Notes: generated by a model from the letters alone, not told the origin. A stretch of DNA of 64,000 nt from Bacillus sp. Cs-700 (GCF_011082085.1 NZ_CP041063.1:3768001-3832000), one strand, 5' to 3'. Positions 53,511 through 63,582 are shown, counted from the first letter of the stretch. Program-made: numbers and translations.

Positions 53511-53721
53511 TTAGTTAGAGACAAAGGGTCTGCCTAATATGGCGGCCCCTTTTTTGTTAGAACATGGTAGAAATCCTTCCAGTCTCCATGTCTTTTCTAC
53601 TAACTTTTCCTCTTTTTCATTCTCAATTTCAAAAAAATGTTTACCACTATAATAAAAAGGTTATTTCCCTTATTAAAATAAAATGAGAAATATTTTTTCT
53701 TGGGATAGAGGAGGAGTCAAG

Positions 53722-55545
53722 ATGCAATCACTTTGGTTTACATTGCTATCTTGTGTAGCATTCATGGTGCTTGTTGGATACATAGCTTATCGTAAAACGA
53801 GAGGGACGACTAGTGGTTCCGATGGTTATTTTCTTGCAGGAAGAGGACTAAGCGGTGGGTTTATTGCCGGCTCGCTTTTGTTAACGAACCTGTCAGCTGA
53901 GCAGCTGGTAGGGTTGAATGGTCAGGCGTTTCGAACGAACCTGTCTAACATGGCCTGGGAGGTAACGGCAGGGGTAGCGGTGGTTCTTATGGGACTTTAC
54001 TTACTACCAAAATATTTAAATATGTCGATTACCACACTTCCAGAATTTCTTAGCAAACGATTTGATGAAGGCGTAAGACGCTATACCGTTGTTTTGTTTA
54101 TGGTTGGGTACGTTCTGGTAACGATTCCCTCTATGCTTTATTCCGGCGCACTCGCCGTTCTAAAACTTTTTGATGTGCCGTCCATTTTAAACATTTCCTA
54201 TACTCAGTCGATCTGGGTCGTCATTTGGGGAATCGGAATTATCGGCGCTGTTTATGCGATCTTTGGTGGATTAAAAGCCGTTGCCGTGTCTGACACAATT
54301 AATGGCGTTGGGTTACTCATTGTCGGTGCGCTCGTTCCGATTCTTGGTCTTATCGCACTTGGAGATGGCGCGTTCCTAGACGGAGTCAAAACAATTACAA
54401 CAACAAATCCTGAGAAGCTGAATGCGATCGGCGGTCCTGAAGATTCCGTTCCGTTCGGTACGATTTTCACAGGACTGATCATTGCAAACATGTTCTACTG
54501 GGCAACAAATCAGTATGTCATTCAGCGTACGTTAGGCGCACAAAGTTTAAAAGAAGGGCAAAAAGGGGTTATTTTCTCGGGTTTCTTTAAGCTTCTCATC
54601 CCAATTTTCATGATGGTGCCTGGGGTTATCGCGTTTCACCTATACGGTGGGGATTTGAAGTCCGTTGACCTTGCGTATCCAACGCTTGTGATGAATGTGC
54701 TTCCGTCATACTTATCCGGCTTTTTCCTCGCAGTCTTGCTTGGTGCCGTTTTAAGTTCATATAACTCACTCTTAAATAGTGCTTCAACAATGTTTGCACT
54801 CGATATTTACAAGCCGGCTATGAAAAAAGATGCCACTGATGAACAGCTCATTACCGCAAGTAAATGGTTTGGCTCGGTTATCGCAATCGTCACGTTTTTC
54901 GTGTCTCCGATGTTGATGTACGCACCAAACGGTTTATGGGATTTAATCCGTAAGTTTACTGGCTTTTTCAATATTCCGATCGTTGCGGTAGTGCTTATTG
55001 GTATTCTTTCGAAAAAAGTACCAGCACTAGCCGCGAAAGTTGCGATCATTTTCCACGTGGTGGCTTACTACATGATGGTATGGGGCACGGAACAGATCTT
55101 TGGGCTTCCGCTCAACATCCACTTCATCCACATCTACGGGATTCTCTTCGTAGCTGAAGTCGCGATCATGTTCGGAATTGCTTACTGGAAACCACAAGAA
55201 AAAGCGTATGTATTCCCGAAAGCTTCTAAAGTAAATATGACGCCGTGGAAATACAGCGTGCCAGCAGGAATTCTACTGATCGCAAGCATATGTGAAACGT
55301 ATCTTGTCTTCTCGCCAATTGGCGTTGCGTATGCAGGTGGCATGATTTCGCCATCGTTCTTACCAGCGACAGGAGCACTCGCAGTCGTCACACTTATTGC
55401 CTTTGCAGCTGCGACGAAAAGCTGGGAGCGTAAGTATGGACATGCGGTTCGCCGTGCGAAGAATGCGGTGAAGGAAACTGGAAGAGAAGTAGGAGGACAA
55501 ACGCAGAACCCTCAGGTGAATTATTTTACGAAGAAAGATCTATAA
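53722..55545 (+). CDS. Sodium/solute symporter (SSS/SLC5 family)
   Basis: 607 aa from ATG 53722 (GAGGAGG upstream). About 14 hydrophobic helices; family strings include GYFLAGRGLSGGFIAGSLLLTNLSAEQLVG and ATNQYVIQRTLGAQSLKEG. The LSAEQ-L-VG segment is close to the sugar-transporting VcSGLT/YidK branch. It probably imports a sugar or acid with sodium, which would suit a marine or alkaliphilic cell. The C-terminal ~40 residues are polar. A terminator follows. Confidence 0.87.
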   Translation: MQSLWFTLLSCVAFMVLVGYIAYRKTRGTTSGSDGYFLAGRGLSGGFIAGSLLLTNLSAEQLVGLNGQAFRTNLSNMAWEVTAGVAVVLMGLYLLPKYLNMSITTLPEFLSKRFDEGVRRYTVVLFMVGYVLVTIPSMLYSGALAVLKLFDVPSILNISYTQSIWVVIWGIGIIGAVYAIFGGLKAVAVSDTINGVGLLIVGALVPILGLIALGDGAFLDGVKTITTTNPEKLNAIGGPEDSVPFGTIFTGLIIANMFYWATNQYVIQRTLGAQSLKEGQKGVIFSGFFKLLIPIFMMVPGVIAFHLYGGDLKSVDLAYPTLVMNVLPSYLSGFFLAVLLGAVLSSYNSLLNSASTMFALDIYKPAMKKDATDEQLITASKWFGSVIAIVTFFVSPMLMYAPNGLWDLIRKFTGFFNIPIVAVVLIGILSKKVPALAAKVAIIFHVVAYYMMVWGTEQIFGLPLNIHFIHIYGILFVAEVAIMFGIAYWKPQEKAYVFPKASKVNMTPWKYSVPAGILLIASICETYLVFSPIGVAYAGGMISPSFLPATGALAVVTLIAFAAATKSWERKYGHAVRRAKNAVKETGREVGGQTQNPQVNYFTKKDL

Positions 55546-55550
55546 ACACA

Positions 55551-55597
55551 AAAACAAGGAGCTCGTCCAGTTAGGATGCAGGCTCCTTGTTTTTTCA
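55551..55597 (+). terminator. Terminator after the symporter gene
   Basis: AAAACAAGGAGC (55551-55562) pairs with GCTCCTTGTTTT after a 19-base loop, followed by more T's. Confidence 0.75.
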
Positions 55598-55809
55598 TGA
55601 GATCCTTTCAAAAAAAGATGTTCCTATACAACTGTGGAATAGTTTCAAAACCCAAACCCATACGTGGGACGTTATCTCACACGAAAAAACACATCAAAAA
55701 CCCATTCAACGATTTGAAAAGGTTTACGCTTTAAGAAGGTAGGGAAACGTTCCTATATTAAAATCGCTTTACCTTGTTAAAGTGGTACTTTAGAATAAAG
55801 GATGGTTTA

Positions 55810-57324
55810 ATGAACAGAAAAGCTTATTTAATGGAAACTCTTTTAAGTGGTGAATATTCAGGACCTTCACAGCAACCAATTACGTCTGTGGTGTATGACT
55901 CCCGTGATGTCGAAGAGGGGGCTGCTTTCGTCTGTATTTCAGGTGAAAAGATGGACGGTCACCTTTTTATCGAGCAAGCGATTGAGCTTGGGGCAAAAAC
56001 TATTGTTGGGACGGATCAAGAGAAAATGGCGACAGCTTCGGCCCTTTATCGGGAAGTGAGCTTCCTCTACGTTCACGATAGTCGACAAGCCCTCGCTGAC
56101 CTTGCGAGACTGATTTATGATTTTCCTTCCGAATCTCTCCATACGATTGGGGTCACTGGAACGAATGGAAAAACAACCGTTTCTTCTTTCACATACAATC
56201 TCTTAAATCATCTTTCTTTTCGAACGGGCTTGATTGGGACGGCTGGGATTTGGGACGATGAGCAGAAAACCACGTTTAAGCAAACCGTTCCGACTACGCC
56301 AGAAGCTCCGGATATTCATCGGGTGCTCGATTATTTCCGTGCGAGTGAAATGAAGGCAGCTGTCATTGAATCAACGTCCATTGCCATTGAACAGAAGCGT
56401 TTGTTAGGCATTTACTTTGATGTGGCCGTTCATACAAATCTAACGCCTGAACATTTAGAGTTTCACGGGACGATGGAAGCGTATAAAGAAGCGAAGTTAA
56501 AATTGTTTGATCAAGCGAAACGAGCAGTTGTGAATATCGATGATCCAGCCATGTCAGGTGACATCATTGAGCGTTTTCAAGGCCCGCTGATCACCTATAG
56601 TTTGTCGGAGTTAGGTGACATACGTGCCGATCATATTCAAACTTCCATTAATGGAACATCGTTTACGCTATATGCGTTTAACAACGAGTACAACGTGGAG
56701 GCACCGATTATTGGGGAATACAATGTGGCGAATCTTCTTGCGGCGGTCGCTACGTGCTATCAAATCGGGTTTTCAATTGATGAAATTCTGTCTGTGATTG
56801 ATCATATCCAAGCACCTGAAGGCCGTTTTCAAGTTGTTGAACATGAGGCGCCATTTCAAATCGTTCTCGACTATGCTCATACGCCGGATGCGCTCGCAAC
56901 CGTTCTTGAAGCCGTTCGAAACGTACCGTACAGGAAACTGATCGTCATGATTACAGGCATTGGGCTTCGAAATCCTGAAAAGCGTCCGATGATGGCTCAG
57001 GTTGCGGATGGAATGGCAGATGAAATCATCGTCAGCGTGGATCAACCAGGGTTCGCCGATCGACAAGATGTTGTCAATGACGTACTAAAAGGGTTCCACC
57101 ATCCATCTGCGCCCCATATTCATTCACGGCTCCATCGCGAGGAGGCCATTCATCATGCTTTTGATCTAGCTGAACCGGGAGACGTCGTACTCTTAACCGG
57201 CATTGGCTTTGGAGGCTACCAGATCATTGGGGATGAACGCGTTCCTTATTCAGAATTAGAAGTGATTGACGATTATTTTGAAAATGGTTCGCTCGACGTT
57301 CAGCAAATAAAAGAACCGTGTTAA
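55810..57324 (+). CDS. Divergent Mur ligase (MurE-like), non-DAP substrate likely
   Basis: 504 aa from ATG 55810 (AAAGGATGG upstream). All three Mur-ligase domains are present, with ATP loop GTNGKT (117-122) and the lysine-bearing EAKLKLF (near 228-234). Known MurE enzymes add meso-diaminopimelate using DNPR and a GKGHE-type string. Here the first is DQPG (411-414) and the second IGFGG (465-469), so the amino acid site is changed. It probably joins a different amine to UDP-MurNAc-dipeptide or another acid. The housekeeping murE should be in the division cluster elsewhere. The genes after it encode two dehydrogenases, starting 245 bases on. Confidence 0.8.
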   Translation: MNRKAYLMETLLSGEYSGPSQQPITSVVYDSRDVEEGAAFVCISGEKMDGHLFIEQAIELGAKTIVGTDQEKMATASALYREVSFLYVHDSRQALADLARLIYDFPSESLHTIGVTGTNGKTTVSSFTYNLLNHLSFRTGLIGTAGIWDDEQKTTFKQTVPTTPEAPDIHRVLDYFRASEMKAAVIESTSIAIEQKRLLGIYFDVAVHTNLTPEHLEFHGTMEAYKEAKLKLFDQAKRAVVNIDDPAMSGDIIERFQGPLITYSLSELGDIRADHIQTSINGTSFTLYAFNNEYNVEAPIIGEYNVANLLAAVATCYQIGFSIDEILSVIDHIQAPEGRFQVVEHEAPFQIVLDYAHTPDALATVLEAVRNVPYRKLIVMITGIGLRNPEKRPMMAQVADGMADEIIVSVDQPGFADRQDVVNDVLKGFHHPSAPHIHSRLHREEAIHHAFDLAEPGDVVLLTGIGFGGYQIIGDERVPYSELEVIDDYFENGSLDVQQIKEPC

Positions 57325-57569
57325 GTACGATATAAGTATGTTCGTTCCTGCCATTCGAGCTAGGTCCGTTCATGCTTTTTTTGTTCCGCTTATGATGAAA
57401 AGAAAAAGGCATTTCGGTATGTACGGTAGGAATCAGCTCCACCGATCAAGAAACTATTGGAGTATGGTTCGGTTTATTACAACAGCATCGCCATCGTTTC
57501 TAGGACACAGACCCAGATCAAATCTTGTCTAGCTTCACACTATGAGAAGGTAAGAAAAGGAGAGATACT

Positions 57570-58760
57570 GTGGAACAGTTTGCTGTTTTTCGAACACCTC
57601 AAACGATTCTCTATGGAAGAGATTCGTTTCAACAAGTTGGTGCGGAAGCCATTTTACGTGGAAATAAAGCGCTCATTGTAAGTGATCACGTGATGATGAA
57701 TCTCGGCTATGTGACTGAATGTCAGAAGCTCTTGAAGCAAGCGGGAGTAGCGAGTGAGTGCTACACGGGTGTTGAATCTGAACCGACGGACGAATATGTT
57801 TCTGAAGCGCTCGTGCATCTTCGTGAAACGAGCTGTGAAATGGTCATTTCACTTGGCGGAGGAAGCTGTATCGATACGGCGAAAGCCATTGCGGTCCTTG
57901 CGACAAATGGAGGATACATAGGTGACTATCGCGCAAATAGTAAGAAGGCTGTAAATGCTTCGCTTCCGCATCTTGCTATTCCTACAACGGCGGGGACGGG
58001 ATCAGAAGCAACGGACGTGACTGTAATTACGAATACAACGACTCAGGTAAAAATGATGATCAAGCAACCGGCCTTTATGCCAACAGTAGCGATCGTAGAT
58101 CCACGTCTTTCTGTTTCATCTCCACCTCATGTGACTGCAGCAACAGGGATTGATGCGCTTAGCCATGCGATCGAAGCGTATTTATCAAAAAAAGCCCATC
58201 CGATGACAGATACGTTTGCTTTATCAGCTATGAAGCAACTTGTCGATCAAATTGAGATCGCTTACAGTGATGGGGAGAATCTAGAGGCGCGAGAGGCGAT
58301 GAGTTTAGGCGCCCTTCAAGCGGGAATGGCTTTTACAAATGCATCGGTCTGTCTTGTTCACGGCATGTCACGTCCGATCGGAGCGCTCTTCCACGTGCCG
58401 CATGGCTATTCAAATGCGATGTTACTTCCTGTAGTTCTCGATTATAGCAAAGCTTCCTGTACGGATCGTCTTGCTGAGCTTGGACGTCTGTTTCAGCCGG
58501 GGATCCAATCGAATGAAGAAGCGGCAGACGTCGCGGTAGCATCTGTAAAAAGGCTCTGCGCGGCCCTGAACATTCCAAATTTAAAAGAGTGGGGAATTGA
58601 TGAGACGGCGTTTAACAAGAAGGTGAGTAAAATGGCAGCTGATGCGTTAGATAGTGGAAGTCCGGCACAAAACCCACGCTTACCAAAACAAGCTGAATTA
58701 GAAGAATTATATAAACATAGCTATAACTATCAGTTTACAAGTGAAGCAAACATACGATAA
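57570..58760 (+). CDS. Iron-containing alcohol dehydrogenase
   Basis: 396 aa from GTG 57570 (AAGGAGAG upstream). Motifs: GGGSCIDTAKA (about 91-101), PTTAGTGSEATDVTVI (about 135-150), and the metal-binding DALSHAIEAYLS and HGMSRPIGALFHVPHGYSN. These enzymes interconvert alcohols and aldehydes, or act as 4-hydroxybutyrate-type dehydrogenases. It is followed 27 bases later by an aldehyde dehydrogenase, so the pair likely oxidises an alcohol to an acid or acyl-CoA. Confidence 0.9.
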   Translation: MEQFAVFRTPQTILYGRDSFQQVGAEAILRGNKALIVSDHVMMNLGYVTECQKLLKQAGVASECYTGVESEPTDEYVSEALVHLRETSCEMVISLGGGSCIDTAKAIAVLATNGGYIGDYRANSKKAVNASLPHLAIPTTAGTGSEATDVTVITNTTTQVKMMIKQPAFMPTVAIVDPRLSVSSPPHVTAATGIDALSHAIEAYLSKKAHPMTDTFALSAMKQLVDQIEIAYSDGENLEAREAMSLGALQAGMAFTNASVCLVHGMSRPIGALFHVPHGYSNAMLLPVVLDYSKASCTDRLAELGRLFQPGIQSNEEAADVAVASVKRLCAALNIPNLKEWGIDETAFNKKVSKMAADALDSGSPAQNPRLPKQAELEELYKHSYNYQFTSEANIR

Positions 58761-58787
58761 CGCGAGTAGAGGGAAGGAGAATGGAAA

Positions 58788-60245
58788 ATGGCAACGACGG
58801 CAACGAACGTGCTACAAAACTATATTAACGGCAAATGGGTAGATGCCAAAACCACGCAGTTTCAAACGGTCCCAAATCCAGCAACGGGGGAAGAACTTGC
58901 ACAGGTTCCTATTTCTACGAGAGAAGACCTCGATGATGCGGTGAAAGTAGCGAAGGCCACCTTCAAAACGTGGAGCAAAACGCCTGTACCAAGAAGAGCA
59001 CGTATTCTTTTTAAATATCAGCAGCTTCTCGTCGACAACTGGGACGAGCTGGCTCAGCTATTAACGAAGGAAAATGGTAAAAGCTTTAAAGAAGCGCAGG
59101 GTGAAGTGCAGCGCGGGATCGAATGCGTCGAGTTCGCAGCCGGTGCGCCTTCCTTAATGATGGGGAAGCAGCTTCCGGATATTGCGACAAATCTTGAATC
59201 GGGTATGTATCGCTATCCTGTTGGAGTAGTTGGCGGCATCACGCCGTTTAATTTCCCAATGATGGTCCCTTGCTGGATGTTTCCTCTTGCGATCGCGATG
59301 GGGAACACGTTTGTGCTGAAGCCATCAGAGCGAACGCCGCTACTTGCAAATCGTCTAGCAGAATTATTTAAAGAAGCAGGTTTACCAGATGGTGTCCTCA
59401 ATATTGTTCACGGTGCACATGATGTGGTCAATGGTTTACTAGAGCACAAAGATGTGCCAGCGATTTCCTTTGTCGGCTCACAGCCTGTTGCGGAATACGT
59501 CTATAAAACCGGAGCGGCGAATGGGAAGCGTGTTCAAGCACTAGCCGGTGCAAAAAATCACTCGATCGTGATGGCGGATGCGGATCTCGATGCTGCCGTA
59601 AAAGAAATTATCGCCGCATCTTACGGTTCTGCAGGTGAACGATGCATGGCGTGCTCTGTCGTTGTTGCAGTTGATGACGTCGTCGAGCCGCTTCTTCAAA
59701 AGCTGAATGAAAAAGCAGATGAAATTAAAATCGGTAACGGCCTTGATGAAGATGTGTTCCTAGGTCCAGTCATTCGAAAAGAGCATAAAGAAAGAACTGA
59801 AAATTATATTCGAAAAGGACAGGAAGAAGGGGCTACTCTCGTCCGAGACGGTCGAAATGATGAAGCTTACAATGAGGAAGGCTATTTTATTGGCCCAACG
59901 ATTTTCGATCACGTAAACTCTTCGATGCAAATTTGGAAAGATGAAATTTTCGCTCCTGTATTATCGATTGTCCGTGTGAAGAATCTAGAAGAAGCGATTG
60001 AGCTGACCAATGAATCTGACTTCGGAAACGGCGCTTGCCTATTTACGAAGGACGGAAGCAACGTACGCTACTTTAGAGAAAACATTGAAGTCGGCATGCT
60101 AGGGGTAAACATTGGCGTCCCGGCACCAATGGCGTTCTTCCCATTCTCAGGTTGGAAAAATTCTTTCTACGGTGATCTTCATGCGAATGGCTCTGATGGG
60201 GTCGAATTCTATACGAGAAGAAAGATGTTAACGGCTAGATGGTAA
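58788..60245 (+). CDS. CoA-acylating methylmalonate-semialdehyde dehydrogenase-type enzyme
   Basis: 485 aa. ALDH superfamily. Strings typical of MmsA/IolA include [36 protein letters not shown], the catalytic Cys in GERCMACSV, and [26 protein letters not shown]. MmsA/IolA converts (methyl)malonate semialdehyde to acetyl- or propionyl-CoA with NAD. AAGGAGA precedes the ATG. No inositol or valine genes are adjacent, so I leave the symbol open. Confidence 0.87.
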   Translation: MATTATNVLQNYINGKWVDAKTTQFQTVPNPATGEELAQVPISTREDLDDAVKVAKATFKTWSKTPVPRRARILFKYQQLLVDNWDELAQLLTKENGKSFKEAQGEVQRGIECVEFAAGAPSLMMGKQLPDIATNLESGMYRYPVGVVGGITPFNFPMMVPCWMFPLAIAMGNTFVLKPSERTPLLANRLAELFKEAGLPDGVLNIVHGAHDVVNGLLEHKDVPAISFVGSQPVAEYVYKTGAANGKRVQALAGAKNHSIVMADADLDAAVKEIIAASYGSAGERCMACSVVVAVDDVVEPLLQKLNEKADEIKIGNGLDEDVFLGPVIRKEHKERTENYIRKGQEEGATLVRDGRNDEAYNEEGYFIGPTIFDHVNSSMQIWKDEIFAPVLSIVRVKNLEEAIELTNESDFGNGACLFTKDGSNVRYFRENIEVGMLGVNIGVPAPMAFFPFSGWKNSFYGDLHANGSDGVEFYTRRKMLTARW

Positions 60246-60573
60246 TCAAAAAGACTATAGATTACACAAAAGGTGTAGAGAGGAGGACCTCTCTACACCT
60301 TTTGGCATCTAAACGGGTTATCAAAGGCGGTGGAAATCGTTTTTTAATAAAGAAGGAAATAAATGGGTGATAGTGAAACCTTAGACATGTTTGGGTCGTA
60401 ATACTAATTATGCTAACGAAAGTGAAAATGCCTCATCATCCTGTAGAGCGATCTATCGGAAGCGGTGCACCATTTACATACTAATCCAGCATGTCTTTGC
60501 GCATGAGTAGCTTGTTTATCAGAAAGGTTGTCATTTAAGAGGTCATTAATAGGTGATAAGGAGGTGATGATAG
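60246..60573. other. Intergenic region with a strong terminator
   Basis: 328 bases, no gene seen. AAAAGGTGTAGAGAGG (60268-60283) pairs with CCTCTCTACACCTTTT (60288-60303), a 16-bp perfect stem that terminates the dehydrogenase transcript. Confidence 0.7.
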
Positions 60574-60780
60574 TTGGATAATAAAAGGTTATCAAAATTG
60601 GATCGATGGCGAGCAAAATATGGCGTATTAGCGATTGCTCTGAGCTGTTTGTTAACGGCCATTAACTCCTGGGGGCAGAATTGGATTCTTACGAGTGTTT
60701 TGAGCTTAGGTGCACTTGTTTGCGGAATAATCGGGTTCTTTGACATGAAGAGAACCAATGAGAATGAGCATACAAGTTAG
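60574..60780 (+). CDS. Small two-helix membrane protein
   Basis: 68 aa from TTG 60574, eight bases after GGAGGTGA, a strong site that identifies this start. Helices at about 16-30 and 38-57; the ends are charged. No recognised family. Confidence 0.62.
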   Translation: MDNKRLSKLDRWRAKYGVLAIALSCLLTAINSWGQNWILTSVLSLGALVCGIIGFFDMKRTNENEHTS

Positions 60781-60879
60781 GAATATTAAATGAGATTCCT
60801 CATTAACCAATCGTGAAGCGTTTACGTAATAAAAGTATCTCGAATGAAACTAAGAAGATAAAAGAGGGGAATGGAGACA

Positions 60880-61416
60880 ATGTTTTTATCGTATTTATTA
60901 GTGTTTGTTCTGGCTGCGATTCCATTATTTGAACTTGTTGCTGTCATCCCATTAGCGATCATCGGGGGGCTGTCGCCAGTACTAACAGGTGTACTTGCTT
61001 TTTTAGGAAATGCGCTAACCGTCATTCTATTAATCGTATTTGTAGATAAATTTAAAATTTGGAGGAGAAAACGAAAGCAAAAGCGTACGAAAGATGTGAT
61101 CCAGGAGGAGGGCGAGACGACAGAAGCACATGTCGAAGAAGTGCAAGAATCGAAAAAAGAGAAGCGAGCAAGAGTTCTTTTTGATAAGTATGGTTTACCT
61201 GGATTAACGATCATCGGTCCCTTTTTCGTCGGGTCGCATATTTCTGCGTTTATGGGGATGAGTTTCGGATCGAAAAGAAAAATGGTTACGAGCTGGATGA
61301 TGACCAGCTTAGTTCTTTGGACAGTGATTATGGCGGTAGCCTCAAGCTATGGAGTTACGTTTTTTGTACCTGATGTTGAAGATGACGGTGTTTTAGTTCG
61401 TTTGTTTAATAATTAG
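60880..61416 (+). CDS. Small multidrug export-family membrane protein (COG2426)
   Basis: 178 aa from ATG 60880 (GAGGGG nine to ten bases upstream; ATG 60871 abuts it). Four hydrophobic helices with a charged middle loop (about 60-100) of Lys/Arg/Glu. LVFVLAAIPLFELVAVIPLAIIGG at the start and YGLPGLTIIGPFFVGSHISAFMG near the end match a family labelled small multidrug export proteins, whose transport role is not well established. Confidence 0.72.
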   Translation: MFLSYLLVFVLAAIPLFELVAVIPLAIIGGLSPVLTGVLAFLGNALTVILLIVFVDKFKIWRRKRKQKRTKDVIQEEGETTEAHVEEVQESKKEKRARVLFDKYGLPGLTIIGPFFVGSHISAFMGMSFGSKRKMVTSWMMTSLVLWTVIMAVASSYGVTFFVPDVEDDGVLVRLFNN

Positions 61417-61435
61417 CATTCTACTAAACTTTAAC

Positions 61436-61590
61436 TGGGAAATTGTAGCTATGGTTCAGCTATCGAGATAGGTTCGTTACCAAGGGCTACATCTTTTACA
61501 TAAGTAAAAGGCACTTATTTATAATTGACATAAAGGCCTTAAGGAAAAGGTTCGGCGAGCGCTAAGATCTTTTCTTTGGGCTTTTTTATT
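61436..61590 (+). ncRNA. Decayed second ykkC-like element
   Basis: Aligns with 28175-28328 over most of its length. P1 GTAGC (61445-61449) with GCTAC (61486-61490), GGTTC, ATAGGT, AAGGGCTACATC, TTTTAC, TAAGTAAAAGGCAC and GACATAAA are all shared. The core CTAGGGTTCCGC has become CTATGGTTCAGC and the ACC-GAGGGC part ACC-AAGGGC. The terminator arms (61532-61549 and 61569-61587) still pair, but with mismatches. It no longer precedes a NUDIX gene. Probably a non-functional copy, or one with altered ligand binding. Confidence 0.65.
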
Positions 61591-61690
61591 ATTTAAAGAA
61601 GGCTTTATAACAGAAATAGAATAAAGACAGGGAACTTTATAGGTAGGCTATTCGTATCGTTTTAAGAGAGATTAGTTGGAGGATGATACC

Positions 61691-61864
61691 ATGTTGTGGG
61701 ATAAACCCAAATGCAGCTATTGTGAAAAAGAAATCAAAGAGGAAGAGGACGTTTATGTTAAGATGCGTTATCCTAAGCGAAAAGGTTTTACAGAGATCAA
61801 GGCGTATTTAAGGAATTGGGGTAAATTTATATGTGAGGACTGCTTTAGTAGAAATAAGAATTGA
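61691..61864 (+). CDS. Small zinc-ribbon-like protein
   Basis: 57 aa from ATG 61691 (GGAGGATG upstream); an earlier TTG overlaps the site. Two CxxC pairs (CSYC about 7-10; CEDC near 51) and a middle of Lys, Arg and Tyr suggest a zinc-bound domain. Databases carry misleading names for relatives; no function is established. The decayed ykkC-like element lies directly upstream. Confidence 0.6.
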   Translation: MLWDKPKCSYCEKEIKEEEDVYVKMRYPKRKGFTEIKAYLRNWGKFICEDCFSRNKN

Positions 61865-61950
61865 GCCTATAGCTACAAATAGTTAATTTGGTCAATAGAG
61901 TGACCGGCCGGTTAGTCTGGGAAGTAAAGTGATCCTATTTTAAAAAAGCA

Positions 61951-61973
61951 AGAGTCCCCGTATAAAGGGACCT
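61951..61973 (-). terminator. Possible terminator of the minus-strand gene at 61978
   Basis: On the minus strand GGTCCC and GGGGAC form a short stem, then CTCTTGCTTTTTT. Confidence 0.45.
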
Positions 61974-61977
61974 AGCA

Positions 61978-62199
61978 CTAATATAATGGTTGTGGATTAC
62001 AAGGAGGAAATCCGTTAATATCCTGAATCATATAAAAATCATATTGTTTTAAGGCGAACTGTGCTTGATACAAATATTCCATGACAAGGAGCTTTCCTTC
62101 AGATGTTCCGCACAAAACACCCGATGTTCCTTGTCCATTTACGAATGAAATCCCAATTGGATAGCCAATTAGATTTCGAATTTTTTGTTGCCATGGCAT
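61978..62199 (-). CDS. Small protein of unknown function, possibly spore-related
   Basis: 73 aa from the ATG at 62199 (GAAGGAG upstream; longer readings lack a site). GYPIGISFVNGQGTSGVLCGTSEGKLLVMEYLY suggests a small Sm-like or OB barrel; the end NGFPPCNPQPLY is Cys and Pro rich. The look is similar to small spore-coat-associated proteins, but I know no family. Confidence 0.55.
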   Translation of the reverse strand: MPWQQKIRNLIGYPIGISFVNGQGTSGVLCGTSEGKLLVMEYLYQAQFALKQYDFYMIQDINGFPPCNPQPLY

Positions 62200-62490
62200 A
62201 TTCATCACTCCTTCATCCACATCGTATTGCATGCGCAAAAATAGGTGCCTGTTTCCTTGGTAGTGATGAGATAACGATTTGCTCATATTTATTAATAAAT
62301 GGGGTAGCGTTTAACAAATAAAAAGGAAACTCATTTTTTAACGCGGTTCCCTTTTCGCCTGGTTAAGTCTTTTATCTTCGTGATTGAGTCTGTTCCTTTC
62401 GTGAGATATCGCAAACAATGTGAAATTCATTCGACCAGGCACACCTCTACCCCATTTTGCAATAGATTAAAGCGAAGGGGGCAGATCGGT

Positions 62491-63582
62491 GTGAGCGATC
62501 ACTATTTAGGAATTATCCTTCCCAAATCGACATATGAAGCTTTGCCTGGACTTCAGGGAGGCACGCGCAGCATGTTTATGATTTGGGAGAAAGAAGCGAG
62601 AAAACATGGTCTTATTCCTTGTTATTTTCGGTTCTTTGATATCCAGCCAGGCGTAGCTACGGTGAAAGCCTATGTATACAAGAACGAAACGTTTCATTTT
62701 CAAGAAGTTCCGGCCCCGAAAGTCATTTACACCCGCGTGCTCGATTACTTGCCAGCTTATCGTTCTCATCTGAAAACCTTAATGAAGCATGGACACTTGA
62801 TCTACAATGTACCGAATTATGATGTGGAGAAGCATAAGGTTCACGACCTCCTCGCTAAAAACGAGAGTGTGAAAGCCCATCTGCCAGACACAGAGCTGTT
62901 TTCCGTGGCAAATTTAAACAAAATGGCGGCTCGTTACAATCAGCTCATTCTTAAAAAAAGCTACGGAGAATTTGGGATGGGGGCAATGAAAATGGAACGT
63001 GTGAAGAAAGGGTGGCGCCTTTCTTATAAAACAAAAGAAGGCGAGTTAAAGCAAGTTGATTTCACAACAAAATTGCCTCCTGTACTCACCAACCGCCTAC
63101 GCAACCATACGTACTTAATTCAAGAAATGATCCAACTTGCTGATTATAGAGGACGTCCGTTTGATTTACGCGTGGCGACACAAAAGAATCAAACCGGAGA
63201 GTGGCAAATATCTGGGGTCATGTGCAAAGTGGCGAATGGGGGAGACTTTCTAACAAATGGGGCACAGGGTGGAACGACCTACACGTTCGAAGCGGTTGCC
63301 CCTCACTCGCATCCAACCATTCCTTATCCAACACTTGTGGACAGCATCCATCAATTAGCACTTCAAACCGCTCGTATTCTTGATCATCATTTTCCTCGGC
63401 TCGCTGATCTCGGCTTCGATATCGGGATTACAAAAGAAGGAAAGCCGTATTTTATTGAATGTAATTTCATTTCCGACTACGTGAGTGGATTGTTTGAAGA
63501 TGGCCAGATCCTTCATGATGAGTGGGAAGCGGTGTTTCAGACGCCGATTGCGTATGGGAGATATTTGATGGATCGGTTTTAG
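62491..63582 (+). CDS. YheC/YheD-family coat-associated ATP-grasp protein
   Basis: 363 aa from GTG 62491, after GAAGGGGGC; the frame is open earlier but without homology. YLGIILPKSTYEALPGL at the front, KSYGEFGMGAMKM (ATP-binding lysine), FDLRVATQKNQTGEWQISGVMCKVA, and FDIGITKEGKPYFIECNF (metal and substrate residues) give the ATP-grasp fold. YheC/YheD localise around the spore coat, with no known reaction. ATP-grasp members ligate amino acids or peptides. Confidence 0.87.
   Translation: MSDHYLGIILPKSTYEALPGLQGGTRSMFMIWEKEARKHGLIPCYFRFFDIQPGVATVKAYVYKNETFHFQEVPAPKVIYTRVLDYLPAYRSHLKTLMKHGHLIYNVPNYDVEKHKVHDLLAKNESVKAHLPDTELFSVANLNKMAARYNQLILKKSYGEFGMGAMKMERVKKGWRLSYKTKEGELKQVDFTTKLPPVLTNRLRNHTYLIQEMIQLADYRGRPFDLRVATQKNQTGEWQISGVMCKVANGGDFLTNGAQGGTTYTFEAVAPHSHPTIPYPTLVDSIHQLALQTARILDHHFPRLADLGFDIGITKEGKPYFIECNFISDYVSGLFEDGQILHDEWEAVFQTPIAYGRYLMDRF

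Noticed and set aside
57325-57569. Gene in the gap between the Mur ligase and the alcohol dehydrogenase
   Set aside because: Only short frames overlapping both neighbours; no ribosome site or domain.
62103-62321. Plus-strand frame opposite the gene at 61978-62199
   Set aside because: Antisense shadow without a ribosome site; the minus-strand gene has a good one.
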